This document shows positions 1-7,212 of a stretch of DNA of 12,246 nucleotides, in pieces (position 1 is the first letter of the stretch; the number at the start of each line of letters is the position of its first letter). A program made the translations under genes and the position numbers. The notes under the pieces were generated by a model that worked only from the letters and a program-made list of their open reading frames with translations, did not search any database and had not been told where the DNA came from. Source of the stretch: Sphingomonas sp. (GTDB lineage: Bacteria > Pseudomonadota > Alphaproteobacteria > Sphingomonadales > Sphingomonadaceae); the NCBI GenBank assembly GCA_030146605.1, contig JASLBO010000419.1:1-12246 (forward strand). The letters are read 5' to 3'.

Positions 1-472
1 GCAGCAGCGAAAGCCACAAGGCCCCCCCTCCGCTGCCAGCGAGGAGGATCACGCCCACCGCCGCAACTGCGATCGCCACCGCCTGAAGCCGCCGAAGACG
101 CTCGCCGAGAAAGGCATAGCCTAGCGCGACATTGACCAAGGGATTGATGAAATAGCCGAGGCTGGCTTCGAGCACATGGCCGTTCTGGACTGCCCAGATA
201 TAGACGATCCAGTTGATCCCGATCATCACCGCGCTGCCGACGAGCAACAGCAATGTGCGCCCGCGCGCCGCAGCGAGGATCCCGCGGGCGCGGCGCAGCG
301 CGAAGATCAGCACCGCCAGCAGCGCCACCGACCACAGAACGCGATGCGCGAGCACCTGCAGCGCCGGAACCGCCTTGAGCAAATGGAGGTAGAGCGGCAG
401 CACGCCCCAGAGCGTGTAGGCGCCGACGCCGAACAGGAGACCGGCGGCGCCGGGTTGGGACGAGTTGCGCAT
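1..472 (-). CDS. rarD: EamA-family transporter RarD, N-terminal half (runs off left edge)
   Basis: Inner-membrane protein of the drug/metabolite transporter superfamily, RarD subfamily; the substrate is not firmly known. Reverse-strand translation from the ATG at 472 gives 157 residues before the edge, about half of the usual ~300. Hydrophobic segments lie at about residues 9-29, 42-59, 73-94, 102-122 and 129-145. Family-type motifs are AYTLWGVLPLYLHLL (18-32), VPALQVLAHRVLWS (35-48), INWIVYIWAV (86-95) and LGYFINPLVNVALGYAFLGERL (105-126). The position before VLAHR, usually Glu in this subfamily, is Gln39 here. The ATG is preceded by purine-rich GGGAGGGG, rather close to the start. The gene is divergent from the membrane-protein gene at 597. 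The subfamily call is firm; the exact start is less so. Confidence 0.87.
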   Translation of the reverse strand, partial: MRNSSQPGAAGLLFGVGAYTLWGVLPLYLHLLKAVPALQVLAHRVLWSVALLAVLIFALRRARGILAAARGRTLLLLVGSAVMIGINWIVYIWAVQNGHVLEASLGYFINPLVNVALGYAFLGERLRRLQAVAIAVAAVGVILLAGSGGGALWLSLL

Positions 473-509
473 GCCCCTCCCTTCGCCGCTGGCCGCCGAC
501 CGGGCAAGT

Positions 510-527
510 GGAACGCGCTTGCGTTCC
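510..527. repeat. Perfect inverted repeat between divergent genes
   Basis: GGAACGC, then GCTT, then GCGTTCC: two perfect 7-base arms around a 4-base spacer, in the 124-bp gap between rarD (minus) and the membrane-protein gene (plus). It could be an operator for either gene or chance symmetry. No clear -35/-10 pair was found around it. Confidence 0.35.
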
Positions 528-584
528 CCCAAGCAACGCTACGTGCTTGCCAGCCTGATCCCGCGCGCTAGCTTCCGGCCAAAA

Positions 585-590
585 GGGGGG
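585..590 (+). promoter_or_regulatory. Ribosome binding site fixing the start at 597
   Basis: A GGGGGG run preceded by AAAA sits 6 bases before the ATG at 597. It makes 597 a better start than the upstream in-frame ATG at 465, whose extension would run through the intergenic gap and into rarD on the other strand. Confidence 0.5.
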
Positions 591-596
591 AACATC

Positions 597-1550
597 ATGG
601 AACTGGACGAATCGGGTCGTACGACGCCGTACGACCATCCCGTGCTCGCGACGCTGGGGGGCGCCGCGGTGCTGGTGCTCGGCGCGCTGCTGCTGCCGCG
701 GCTCGCGGCGCCGCAGCCGTTGCCGATGCTGTTCGGAGTCGGTGGCGGCCTCGCGCTGATACTGTGGGCAATCGGCTTCGCGGTGACGACGCGCTATTCG
801 GCGCTGGGCTGGAAACTGGGCTCGCTTGCCTTGCTGGTGGTGGCGGGACTGGGTTCGGCGATGATCGCACACAGCCAATATGCGACGATCGCCCGCGCTG
901 ACGCGAGCAGCTTCGCCGAAGTCGAATTCGGTCCGGGCGGCGCCGCACAGGTTCCGCCGGGGGCGGCATCGCGTGGGCCGCTGTCGCGCCTGTTCGTCGA
1001 AAGCGTCTCTGCCGACGCGCAGGCGCAACGTGACTTCGACGCTGCGTTCGGCAAATTGGGCGCGGCGAATCTGACCAGTCCCTATCTGCTGGAGCGGAAT
1101 CCCCGCGCGCTGACGCAATGCGCTGCGGTCGCCGAGCTGCAGTCGCAGGCGAGGGCGCAGGCGGAAGCGCGGCGCGAGCGCGCCAAAGCGATGACGGATG
1201 CCCTAGCCGCCGCCAACCTGCCTGCCGAGGCAAAGGAAGGTATCGCGATCATGGCACGCGCAACGCCGGTTGATTCGGCAGGCGATCCGTTGCTCACCAA
1301 CCAGCTTGGGATGGCTGGCGCGACTGCCGAACTCTGCCAGCTGCTGGCGAAGCGTGGCTGGTTCAACAATGCTGGCTATTTCGGCTTCCGCAGCAGTCCG
1401 GACGAGGCAGGGTTCCGCGCGCTCGCTAATCGGCGGACGGCGCTTGCCGGCGAGGCCGAGCGCCTCAAGCGGGCGGCGCAGGCGCGCATGGCACAGGGCC
1501 GCGATGCGGTTCGCGAAGCGCTCGGCAAGTCGATCTTCGCCGGCGGGTGA
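597..1550 (+). CDS. Unrecognised protein with three N-terminal membrane segments
   Basis: A 317-residue protein that I do not recognise. Hydrophobic segments at about residues 16-35, 43-64 and 72-91 place the N-terminal third in the membrane. A hydrophilic domain of about 220 residues follows, helical in character. Residues 179-205 (Gln/Ala/Arg/Glu-rich) and 276-310 look like amphipathic helices or a short coiled coil. The soluble part has only two cysteines, Cys175 (LTQCAAV) and Cys247 (AELCQLL), plus an aromatic stretch RGWFNNAGYFGFR (253-265). The start at 597 follows a strong GGGGGG site. The gene is divergent from rarD and convergent with the YCII gene, with 12 bases between stops, so it is probably transcribed alone. 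A substrate or enzymatic role cannot be inferred. Confidence 0.8.
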   Translation: MELDESGRTTPYDHPVLATLGGAAVLVLGALLLPRLAAPQPLPMLFGVGGGLALILWAIGFAVTTRYSALGWKLGSLALLVVAGLGSAMIAHSQYATIARADASSFAEVEFGPGGAAQVPPGAASRGPLSRLFVESVSADAQAQRDFDAAFGKLGAANLTSPYLLERNPRALTQCAAVAELQSQARAQAEARRERAKAMTDALAAANLPAEAKEGIAIMARATPVDSAGDPLLTNQLGMAGATAELCQLLAKRGWFNNAGYFGFRSSPDEAGFRALANRRTALAGEAERLKRAAQARMAQGRDAVREALGKSIFAGG

Positions 1551-1558
1551 GCCGGCCC

Positions 1559-1583
1559 CCGGTCAGGCCTGGGGCTTGACCGG
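1559..1583. terminator. GC-rich hairpin between convergent genes, possible two-way terminator
   Basis: Arms CCGGTCAGGCC and GGCTTGACCGG pair over 11 bases with one G-T wobble around a TGG loop. The hairpin covers the last codons and stop of the YCII gene and starts 9 bases after the stop of the plus-strand gene. Neither side has a clear T-run, so intrinsic termination is uncertain. A second, shorter GCCGGC inverted pair lies just to the left at 1540-1557. Confidence 0.4.
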
Positions 1584-1865
1584 GTTGGCTGCCTCGGCGC
1601 CTACGACCGTGGCCCAGGGCACGACGCTCCAACGGCGCACGAGGCCGTTCACGACATAGGGGTCGGCCGCCGGGAACGCGCGCGCGGCTTCGGCCTGGGT
1701 GAACAGCAGCAGCGCCGACTCGACCGGATCGCCGACCGCGCCGCCGAGCAGCAGCTCGCCACGCGCGACCGCGGCCCAGGCGAGCGCGAGATGCGCGTCG
1801 CGGAACGCCGGACGGCGCTCGAGATAGTCGGGCGCGAGCTCGTAGCGGAGCAGGAAATGCGCCAT
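1563..1865 (-). CDS. YCII-domain (YciI-like) protein
   Basis: A 100-residue protein of the YCII family, small ferredoxin-fold proteins that are mostly of unknown function; some are fused to or act beside oxidative enzymes. The sequence has the family layout: MAHFLLRYELAPDYLERRPAFRDAHLALA at the N terminus with conserved His25, RGELLLGGAVGDP with Asp46, then FPAADPYVVNGLVRRW (64-79) and VPWATVVG. The family's His/Asp pair is visible (His25, Asp68). Its ATG begins one base after the TGA of the E2 gene (TGA-G-ATG), so it is almost certainly co-translated with the branched-chain dehydrogenase operon as its last gene. A role in that pathway is an inference from position only. Confidence 0.88.
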   Translation of the reverse strand: MAHFLLRYELAPDYLERRPAFRDAHLALAWAAVARGELLLGGAVGDPVESALLLFTQAEAARAFPAADPYVVNGLVRRWSVVPWATVVGAEAANPVKPQA

Positions 1866-1866
1866 C

Positions 1867-3180
1867 TCAGTCGGCGAACAGCAGGACGGGGGTTTCGAGC
1901 AGCTTCTTGAGCGCCTGGACGAAGCTCGCCGCGTCCCAGCCGTCGACGACGCGGTGATCGCAGCTGATCGACAGGTTCATCAATTTGGCCCGAACGATCT
2001 CGTCGCCGCGGAAAATGGGTCGCTCGATGATCTTGTTGGGCCCGATGATCGCCACCTCGGGACGGTTGATCACCGGGGTGGTCGCGATCCCGCCGAGCGG
2101 ACCGAGCGAGGTGATCGTCAGCGTCGAGCCGCTGAGTTCCTCGCTCTTCGCCTTGCCCATGCGCGCGGCTTCGGCGAGGCGGCCGATCTCGGCTGCGAGC
2201 TGCCAGACATTGCGGTCCTGCGCGTCGCGAATCACCGGAACCATGAGCCCGGCATCGGTCTGCGCCGCCATGCCGAGATGAACGCGGCCGTGGCGCGTGA
2301 CGATTCCCGCCTCGTCGTCGTAGCGTGCGTTGATCATCGGGAAGTCCGGGATCGTCCGGCAGATGGCGACGATCAGGAACGGCAGCATCGTCAGCTTGGG
2401 GCGATCGCCGCGATTGGCGTTGAGATCGCCGCGCATGTCTTCGAGCGCGGTGACGTCGATTTCGTCGACATACGTAAAATGCGGGATCGCGCGCTTCGAC
2501 GCGGCCATGTTCTCGGCGATGCGGCGGCGCATGCCGATGACCTTTATGGCCTCGTCCTCGCGGGCGCGGCTGGCATGCGGGGCGTGATAGCCCTGGCCCC
2601 GGCCGTAGCGCAGATAGGCGTCGAGATCGGAATGGCGCAGGCGATCGCCTTCGGCCTTTACCGACGCGAGGTCGATGCCGAGGTCCGCGGCACGGGCGCG
2701 AACTGCGGGGGAAGCGAGGACGTGCGCTTGGGCCGCGGGGACATGCCCTTCCCCGTTCGCCCTGAGCTTGTCGAAGGGCTGTTCTTCTTTTGCGACAGGC
2801 GGTGAAGGCGAGGCCGGCGCTTCGACAGGCTCAGCCCGAACGGGGGTGGGTTGGTCCTCCGTAACCTCCTCCACCCCGGGATTCTCGGCTTCGACCTGTT
2901 CCTCGACTTCTTCCGAAACCGGCCCGGCAGCCACGTCGCTATCGGTCTCCACCACCATCAGCGCCGACCCGATCGCGACCTGATCGCCGACCTCGCCCGC
3001 GAGCTCGACAACCACCCCCGACACCGGCGATTCCATCTCGACGGTCGCCTTGTCGGTCATCATGTCGGCGACCTGCTGGTCCTCCTCGACGCGCTCGCCG
3101 ACACGCACGTGCCATGCGACGATCTCGGCCTCGGCGATGCCTTCGCCGATGTCCGGCAGGCGGAAAGTGAAGCGGGCCAT
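1867..3180 (-). CDS. bkdB: Branched-chain 2-oxoacid dehydrogenase E2 (dihydrolipoyl acyltransferase)
   Basis: The 437-residue core subunit that transfers the branched acyl group from lipoate to CoA in valine, leucine and isoleucine breakdown. Domain order: lipoyl domain 2-80 with MTDKATVEME and lipoyl-lysine Lys44; acidic/Pro-rich linker about 82-152; peripheral-subunit binding domain 153-190 (VLASPAVRARAADLGIDL); catalytic domain about 210-437 with the CoA-acyltransferase signature ISCDHRVVDG and catalytic His409. Specificity for branched-chain substrates is inferred from the adjacent E1 genes. The ATG at 3180 is 5 bases after the E1 beta stop and begins the lipoyl fold directly; a longer frame exists upstream but lies inside E1 beta. 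The linker contains an in-frame inverted pair of dispersed repeats read as PVRAEPVEA (113-121) and PFDKLRANG (135-143). The subunit-binding domain keeps its first helix but lacks the usual Gly-rich GTGxxGR segment (KAEGDRLRHSDL). Confidence 0.95.
   Translation of the reverse strand: MARFTFRLPDIGEGIAEAEIVAWHVRVGERVEEDQQVADMMTDKATVEMESPVSGVVVELAGEVGDQVAIGSALMVVETDSDVAAGPVSEEVEEQVEAENPGVEEVTEDQPTPVRAEPVEAPASPSPPVAKEEQPFDKLRANGEGHVPAAQAHVLASPAVRARAADLGIDLASVKAEGDRLRHSDLDAYLRYGRGQGYHAPHASRAREDEAIKVIGMRRRIAENMAASKRAIPHFTYVDEIDVTALEDMRGDLNANRGDRPKLTMLPFLIVAICRTIPDFPMINARYDDEAGIVTRHGRVHLGMAAQTDAGLMVPVIRDAQDRNVWQLAAEIGRLAEAARMGKAKSEELSGSTLTITSLGPLGGIATTPVINRPEVAIIGPNKIIERPIFRGDEIVRAKLMNLSISCDHRVVDGWDAASFVQALKKLLETPVLLFAD
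2753..2778 (+). repeat. REP-like dispersed repeat, arm A, inside the E2 linker
   Basis: Plus-strand core GTTCGCCCTGAGCTTGTCG continuing into AAGGG. It is read by the minus-strand E2 gene as PFDKLRANG, a translation I associate with a repeat common in sphingomonad genomes (recalled, not searched). Its reverse complement recurs at 2819-2844 with about three mismatches over the 23-base core, so the two form a large inverted pair. Confidence 0.65.
2819..2844 (-). repeat. REP-like dispersed repeat, arm B, inverted relative to arm A
   Basis: Core CTTCGACAGGCTCAGCCCGA continuing into ACGGG; read in the E2 protein as PVRAEPVEA. Within the arm, TTCG and CGAA can pair around a GGC-TGA-GCC mini-hairpin, the imperfect palindrome expected of a REP element. 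Arm A lies 40 bases away in the opposite orientation, giving a REPIN-like unit of about 92 bp. Confidence 0.65.
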
Positions 3181-3185
3181 CGCGG

Positions 3186-4226
3186 TCAGTCCTTCAGGAG
3201 TTTCTTGAGCGCCGTGCCGATGCGCACCGGCCCGGGGAAATAGGCCCATTCGAGGCTGTGTGGATACGGCGTGTCGAAGCCGGTGACGCGCTCGATCGGA
3301 GCTTCGAGATGGTAGAAGCAGCGCTCCTGGACCAAAGCCGAGAGCTCGGCGCCGAACCCGCCGGTCCGCGTCGCTTCATGGACGATCATGCAGCGGCCGG
3401 TCTTCTTCACCGACGTCTCGATCGTCTCGATGTCGAGGGGCACCAGCGTGCGCAAGTCGATGATCTCGGCGTCGACCTGCATATCCTCGATCGTGTTGGC
3501 GACGACATGGACCATCGTGCCGTAGCAGAGAATGGTGACCGCCTCCCCCTCGCGCACCGTCGCGGCCTTGCCGAGCTCGACGCGGTAATGGCCCTCGGGC
3601 ACCTCACCCGCAGGGTGCGCCGACCAATTTTTCGACGGGCGGTCGTAATGGCCGTCGAAAGGCCCGTTATAGATGCGCTTGGGCTCGAGGAAGAGCACCG
3701 GATCATTGTCCTCGATCGCCGAGATCAACAGCCCCTTGGCATCGTAGGGATTCGACGGAATGACCGTTTTGATTCCCGAGACGTGGGTGAAGATTCCCTC
3801 GGGCGATTGCGAATGGGTCTGCCCGCCAAAGATGCCGCCGCCATAAGGCGAGCGCACCGTGATCGGCGCAGTGAAGTCCGCTGCCGAGCGATAGCGCAGC
3901 CGCGCGGCCTCCGAGACGAGCTGGTCGAGCGCGGGATAGATGTAATCGGCGAACTGGATCTCGGGGACCGGGCGCAGGCCATAGGCGCCCATGCCGATCG
4001 CGACGCCGATGATGCCGATCTCGGTGATCGGCGTATCGAACACGCGGGTCTTGCCGAATTTGGCCTGGAGCCCCGCCGTGGCGCGGAAGACGCCGCCGAA
4101 ATAGCCGACATCCTCGCCCATCACGACGACGTCGGGATCGCGCGCCATCATCACTTCCATCGCCGAGTTGATCGCCTGGATCATGTTCATCCGGCTGGTC
4201 GCGCCGGCTTCGTCCACGGCACTCAT
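3186..4226 (-). CDS. bkdA2: Branched-chain 2-oxoacid dehydrogenase E1 beta subunit
   Basis: The 346-residue partner of E1 alpha in the thiamine-diphosphate-dependent decarboxylase that oxidises 2-oxoisovalerate, 2-oxoisocaproate and 2-oxo-3-methylvalerate. Visible family motifs: MGEDVGYFGGVFRAT (36-50, with the Glu that contacts the cofactor), FDTPITEIGIIGVAIGMGAYGLRP (63-86), QFADYIYPALDQLVSEAA (91-108), RSPYGGGIFGGQTHSQSPEG (125-144) and DLRTLVPLD (257-265). The segment RIYNGPFDGHYDRPSKNW (184-201) is typical of branched-chain rather than pyruvate E1 beta. The start at 4226 overlaps the E1 alpha stop as ATGA, so the genes are translationally coupled; the longer in-frame extension lies within E1 alpha and is not credible. 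The length is usual for the family. Confidence 0.95.
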   Translation of the reverse strand: MSAVDEAGATSRMNMIQAINSAMEVMMARDPDVVVMGEDVGYFGGVFRATAGLQAKFGKTRVFDTPITEIGIIGVAIGMGAYGLRPVPEIQFADYIYPALDQLVSEAARLRYRSAADFTAPITVRSPYGGGIFGGQTHSQSPEGIFTHVSGIKTVIPSNPYDAKGLLISAIEDNDPVLFLEPKRIYNGPFDGHYDRPSKNWSAHPAGEVPEGHYRVELGKAATVREGEAVTILCYGTMVHVVANTIEDMQVDAEIIDLRTLVPLDIETIETSVKKTGRCMIVHEATRTGGFGAELSALVQERCFYHLEAPIERVTGFDTPYPHSLEWAYFPGPVRIGTALKKLLKD

Positions 4227-5488
4227 ATCCCCGCCGCCTTGCGCTCGGCGATCATCTGCTCGGACTGTTCCTTGAGGTGCCACGGCATCTCCTCGAACAC
4301 CCCTTCGAACATCGTCTCGAAGGGCTGGTGCATGCCGTGACCGAGAACGCCGTTCTTCTCGGCTTCCTTCTGCGCGCGCTTCACTTCTTCGGCGAGCTCG
4401 AGGTCCTGCGCAGCGTGGCGTTCGTCGTCCCATTCGCCGAGCGCGATCAAATGATCCTTGAGCCGGCGGATCGGATCGCCGAGCGGCCATGCGTTGGGCT
4501 CGCCGGCCGAGCGATATTGCGTCGGGTCGTCGGAAGTGGAGTGGCCCTCGGCGCGATAGGTGAAATGCTCGATCAGCGTCGGTCCCTGATTGGTCCGCGC
4601 GCGCTCCGCCGCCCACTGAGTAGCGGCATAGACCGCGAGTGCATCATTGCCGTCGACGCGCAGCCCGGCAATGCCATAGCCCACCGCGCGTGCCGCGAAG
4701 GTCGTTGCCTCGGCGCCCGCAAAGCCCGAAAAGCTGCTGATCGCCCATTGGTTGTTGACCACATTGAGGATGACCGGCGCCTTGTACACCGTCGCGAAGG
4801 TCAGGGCCGAATGGAAGTCCCCCTCGGCGGTCGAACCTTCGCCGCACCAGGTCGCGGCGATGCGGGTGTCGCCCTTGGCCGCGCTCGCCATCGCCCAGCC
4901 CACCGCCTGCGGATATTGCGTGGCGAGATTGCCCGAGATCGAGAAGAAGCCGTGATCCCTGGCCGAATACATGATCGGCAGCTGGCGCCCCTGCAGCGGA
5001 TCGCCTTTGTTCGAATAGATCTGGTTCATCATCGTGACCAACGGATAGCCCCGCGTGATCAGGATGCCTTGCTGACGATAGGAAGGGAAACACATATCAT
5101 CGCTGGCCAGCGCCATCGTCGCGGCGACCGAGACTGCCTCTTCGCCTGTAGACTTCATGTAGAAGCTGGTCTTGCCCTGGCGCTGGGCGCGGAACATGCG
5201 CTCGTCGAAGGCGCGGACCATCGCCATCGACCGCAGCATCTTCCGCAGCGCCCCCGGATCGAGCCGCGGGTTCCACGGGCCGACTGCCTGCCCCGTATCA
5301 TCGAGCACCCGAACCAGCGTGTAAGCGAGCTCGTGGAAATTGGCGGCGGGTTCGGCGGTGTCCGGGCGACGGGCCGAACCCGCGGGCGGAACGTCGACCT
5401 CGCTGAAATCGGCCTCGTCGCCGGGCCGGAATTTCGGCTCGGGCACGTGCAGCGATAGCGGCGGCAAATTGGCGCGCGGGGCGTCCAT
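4223..5488 (-). CDS. bkdA1: Branched-chain 2-oxoacid dehydrogenase E1 alpha subunit
   Basis: A 421-residue thiamine-diphosphate-binding subunit and the first gene of the operon. The cofactor motif runs GEGSTAEGDFHSAL (217-230) to VVNNQWAIS (243-251), the GxG...NN pattern with Glu in the second position. The loop YRAEGHSTSDDPTQYR (311-326) matches the conserved HSTSDD loop of branched-chain E1 alpha, which sets it apart from pyruvate dehydrogenase E1 alpha. The N-terminal 70 residues (Pro- and acid-rich, then FHELAYTLVRVLDDTG) and the C-terminal FEGVFEEMPWHLKEQ are also typical of bacterial branched-chain E1. The ATG follows GGAGAG by 3 bases. The 116-bp gap to purH upstream holds a palindrome and an AT-rich patch that may carry the promoter. 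Confidence 0.95.
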   Translation of the reverse strand: MDAPRANLPPLSLHVPEPKFRPGDEADFSEVDVPPAGSARRPDTAEPAANFHELAYTLVRVLDDTGQAVGPWNPRLDPGALRKMLRSMAMVRAFDERMFRAQRQGKTSFYMKSTGEEAVSVAATMALASDDMCFPSYRQQGILITRGYPLVTMMNQIYSNKGDPLQGRQLPIMYSARDHGFFSISGNLATQYPQAVGWAMASAAKGDTRIAATWCGEGSTAEGDFHSALTFATVYKAPVILNVVNNQWAISSFSGFAGAEATTFAARAVGYGIAGLRVDGNDALAVYAATQWAAERARTNQGPTLIEHFTYRAEGHSTSDDPTQYRSAGEPNAWPLGDPIRRLKDHLIALGEWDDERHAAQDLELAEEVKRAQKEAEKNGVLGHGMHQPFETMFEGVFEEMPWHLKEQSEQMIAERKAAGI

Positions 5489-5491
5489 GAT

Positions 5492-5497
5492 CTCTCC
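5492..5497 (-). promoter_or_regulatory. Ribosome binding site of bkdA1
   Basis: GGAGAG on the minus strand, 3 bases before the ATG at 5488. The spacing is short, but it is the clearest Shine-Dalgarno of the operon; the downstream genes rely on overlaps or 1-5 base gaps instead. Confidence 0.5.
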
Positions 5498-5549
5498 GAA
5501 TTACGGACCGTGTCGTCCCGGAGAACGCACGGACTCGGTTTCCGGACGC

Positions 5550-5568
5550 TTGTTATTAAATTTCAAAA
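5550..5568 (-). promoter_or_regulatory. AT-rich patch, candidate promoter region of the bkd operon
   Basis: About 19 bases with only two or three G/C (minus strand TTTTGAAATTTAATAACA), in an otherwise very GC-rich window, 62-80 bases upstream of the bkdA1 start and downstream of purH. It includes TTGAAA and TTTAAT, but no well-spaced -35/-10 pair is evident, so the call rests on composition and position. Confidence 0.3.
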
Positions 5569-5580
5569 GCCTTGTCGAGT

Positions 5581-5599
5581 AGGTCAGCAAGGCTGACCT
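5581..5599. promoter_or_regulatory. Perfect 8-bp-arm palindrome between purH and bkdA1
   Basis: AGGTCAGC, then AAG, then GCTGACCT. It lies 5 bases past the purH stop and about 93 bases upstream of bkdA1. As RNA from purH it would fold into an 8-bp stem with a 3-base loop, but no T-run follows, so a strong intrinsic terminator is doubtful. As DNA it could be an operator for a dimeric regulator of the bkd operon. The sequence does not decide between the two. Confidence 0.45.
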
Positions 5600-5604
5600 G
5601 ATGC

Positions 5605-7173
5605 TCAGTGCCGGAAGTGCCGCATTCCAGTGAACACCATCGCGAGGCCGGCTTCGTCGGCGGCGGCGATGACTTCGTCGTCGCGGATCGAGCCGCCCGG
5701 CTGGATCACCGCGGTTGCCCCCGCCTCCACCGCTGCAAGCAGTCCGTCGGCGAAGGGGAAGAAGGCGTCCGAGGCGACGGCCGAGCCGATCGTGCGCGGC
5801 TGGGCCCAGCCGGCCTTGTCGGCGGCGTCCTTGGCCTTCCACGCGGCGATCCGCGCCGATTCGAGGCGATTCATCTGCCCCGCGCCGATCCCGGCCGTGC
5901 TGCCGCCGCTGGCATAGACGATGGCGTTCGACTTGACGTGCTTCGCCACCGTCCAGGCGAAAAGGCAGTCGGCCAGTTCCTGCTCGCTCGGCGCGCGCCT
6001 GGTCACCACCTTGAGGTCGGCTTCGGTGATCATGCCATTGTCGCGCGACTGGACGAGCATGCCGCCGGCGATCGACTTGAGCATCAGCCCCGGGCGCCCG
6101 GGATCGGGGAGAGCGCCGGTGATCAGCAGGCGCAGGTTCTTCCTGGCGGCAAAAATCGCGCGCGCATCCGCGTCGGCATCGGGCGCGACGACCACTTCGG
6201 TGAAGATGCCGGTGATCGCCTCGGCGGTTTCGCTGTCGAGCGTGCGGTTGACGGCGATGATCCCGCCGAATGCCGAGACCGAATCGCAGGCCAGCGCCTG
6301 AAGATAGGCTTGCTTGAGCGTTTCCGCAGTGGCGACGCCGCAGGGATTGGCATGCTTGACGATGACCACCGTCGGCGGGCCGTCCTTGAACTCGCTGACG
6401 AGTTCGAGCGCGGCGTCGGCGTCGTTGTAATTGTTGTAGCTGAGCGCCTTGCCCTGGAGCTGCTCGGCCTGCGCGATGCCGCGCGTGCCGGTCTGAGGCA
6501 GATAGAGCGCCGCCGACTGGTGCGGGTTCTCGCCGTAGCGCAGCTCGGGACCCTTGGTGAGCGCGACCGGGAGCGTCTGCGGGAACCGCTCCCCCTGATC
6601 GGCGAAGGCGAACCAGCTCGCGATCGCCGCGTCGTACGCCGCGGTGCCGGCATAGGCTTTGGCGGCGAATTTGCGGCGCTGCTCCAGCGTGGTGCCGCCG
6701 CCCTGCACGAGGGGATAATCGTCGGGATCCGTGAGGATCGCGACCGACTCGTGGTTCTTGGCGGCCGAGCGCACCATCGAAGGCCCGCCGATGTCGATAT
6801 TCTCGATGATCTCCTCGCGCGCCGCGCCACGCACGACCGTCTGGGCGAAGGGATAGAGGTTCACCACCACGAGATCGATCGCGCCGATCGCATGCTCTTC
6901 CATCGACGCGACATGCTCGGCATTACCCCGCACCGCGAGCAAGCCGCCATGAACCTTGGGATGGAGCGTCTTGACGCGGCCGTCCATCATCTCAGGGAAG
7001 CCGGTCAGGTCGGAGATGTCGCGCACTTCCAGCCCGGCATCGCGCAGCGCCTTGGCAGTGCCGCCGGTCGAGATCAATTCGACGCCTTGGGCGGCGAGCG
7101 CCCGGCCGAGTTCGACAATCCCGGTCTTGTCCGAGACCGAGAGAAGCGCGCGCTTGATGCTGACCTGATCCAT
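5605..7173 (-). CDS. purH: Bifunctional AICAR formyltransferase / IMP cyclohydrolase
   Basis: A 522-residue enzyme for the last two steps of IMP synthesis: formylation of AICAR with 10-formyl-tetrahydrofolate, then ring closure. The N-terminal MGS-like cyclohydrolase domain shows LSVSDKTG (11-18), STGGT (35-39), [20 protein letters not shown] (58-77) and NLYPF (105-109). The transformylase part shows LRYGENPHQ (211-219), SYNNYND (245-251), KHANPCGVA (273-281, with the catalytic Lys-His pair), SAFGG (300-304) and [11 protein letters not shown] (468-478). The start at 7173 is preceded by AGGGA with 8-base spacing; a 12-residue upstream extension is less likely. Length and ending (TGMRHFRH) are normal. 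It lies 39 bases after the heparinase-family gene and is probably in the same transcript as rpe. Confidence 0.97.
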   Translation of the reverse strand: MDQVSIKRALLSVSDKTGIVELGRALAAQGVELISTGGTAKALRDAGLEVRDISDLTGFPEMMDGRVKTLHPKVHGGLLAVRGNAEHVASMEEHAIGAIDLVVVNLYPFAQTVVRGAAREEIIENIDIGGPSMVRSAAKNHESVAILTDPDDYPLVQGGGTTLEQRRKFAAKAYAGTAAYDAAIASWFAFADQGERFPQTLPVALTKGPELRYGENPHQSAALYLPQTGTRGIAQAEQLQGKALSYNNYNDADAALELVSEFKDGPPTVVIVKHANPCGVATAETLKQAYLQALACDSVSAFGGIIAVNRTLDSETAEAITGIFTEVVVAPDADADARAIFAARKNLRLLITGALPDPGRPGLMLKSIAGGMLVQSRDNGMITEADLKVVTRRAPSEQELADCLFAWTVAKHVKSNAIVYASGGSTAGIGAGQMNRLESARIAAWKAKDAADKAGWAQPRTIGSAVASDAFFPFADGLLAAVEAGATAVIQPGGSIRDDEVIAAADEAGLAMVFTGMRHFRH

Positions 7174-7212
7174 GGCCCGCTTCCCTAAGGATCGCGCCTC
7201 GGCCCGCAACCC

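Noticed and set aside
510..527. GGAAC motif as a possible EcfG (general stress sigma) promoter for rarD or the gene at 597.
   Set aside because: On neither strand is a CGTT found at the 16-18 base spacing expected; the GGAAC is better explained as part of a palindrome.
2675..2983. Plus-strand frame containing ASTGSARTG and ALSLSKG, which could look like a repeat protein.
   Set aside because: These phrases are the same dispersed repeat read in other frames; the true coding frame is E2 on the minus strand.
4227..4616. Extended start for E1 beta within E1 alpha.
   Set aside because: The ATGA overlap at 4223-4226 and the usual family length fix the start at 4226; the extra residues are the E1 alpha gene read out of frame.
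5608..7188. A 526-codon open frame on the plus strand, antisense to purH; similar long antisense frames lie opposite bkdA1, bkdA2, heparinase, rsmB and rpe.
   Set aside because: High GC with G/C-ending codons leaves the mirror frame free of stops. The peptides are Arg/His/Asp/Gly-rich with no domain motif, while the opposite strand encodes unmistakable conserved enzymes.
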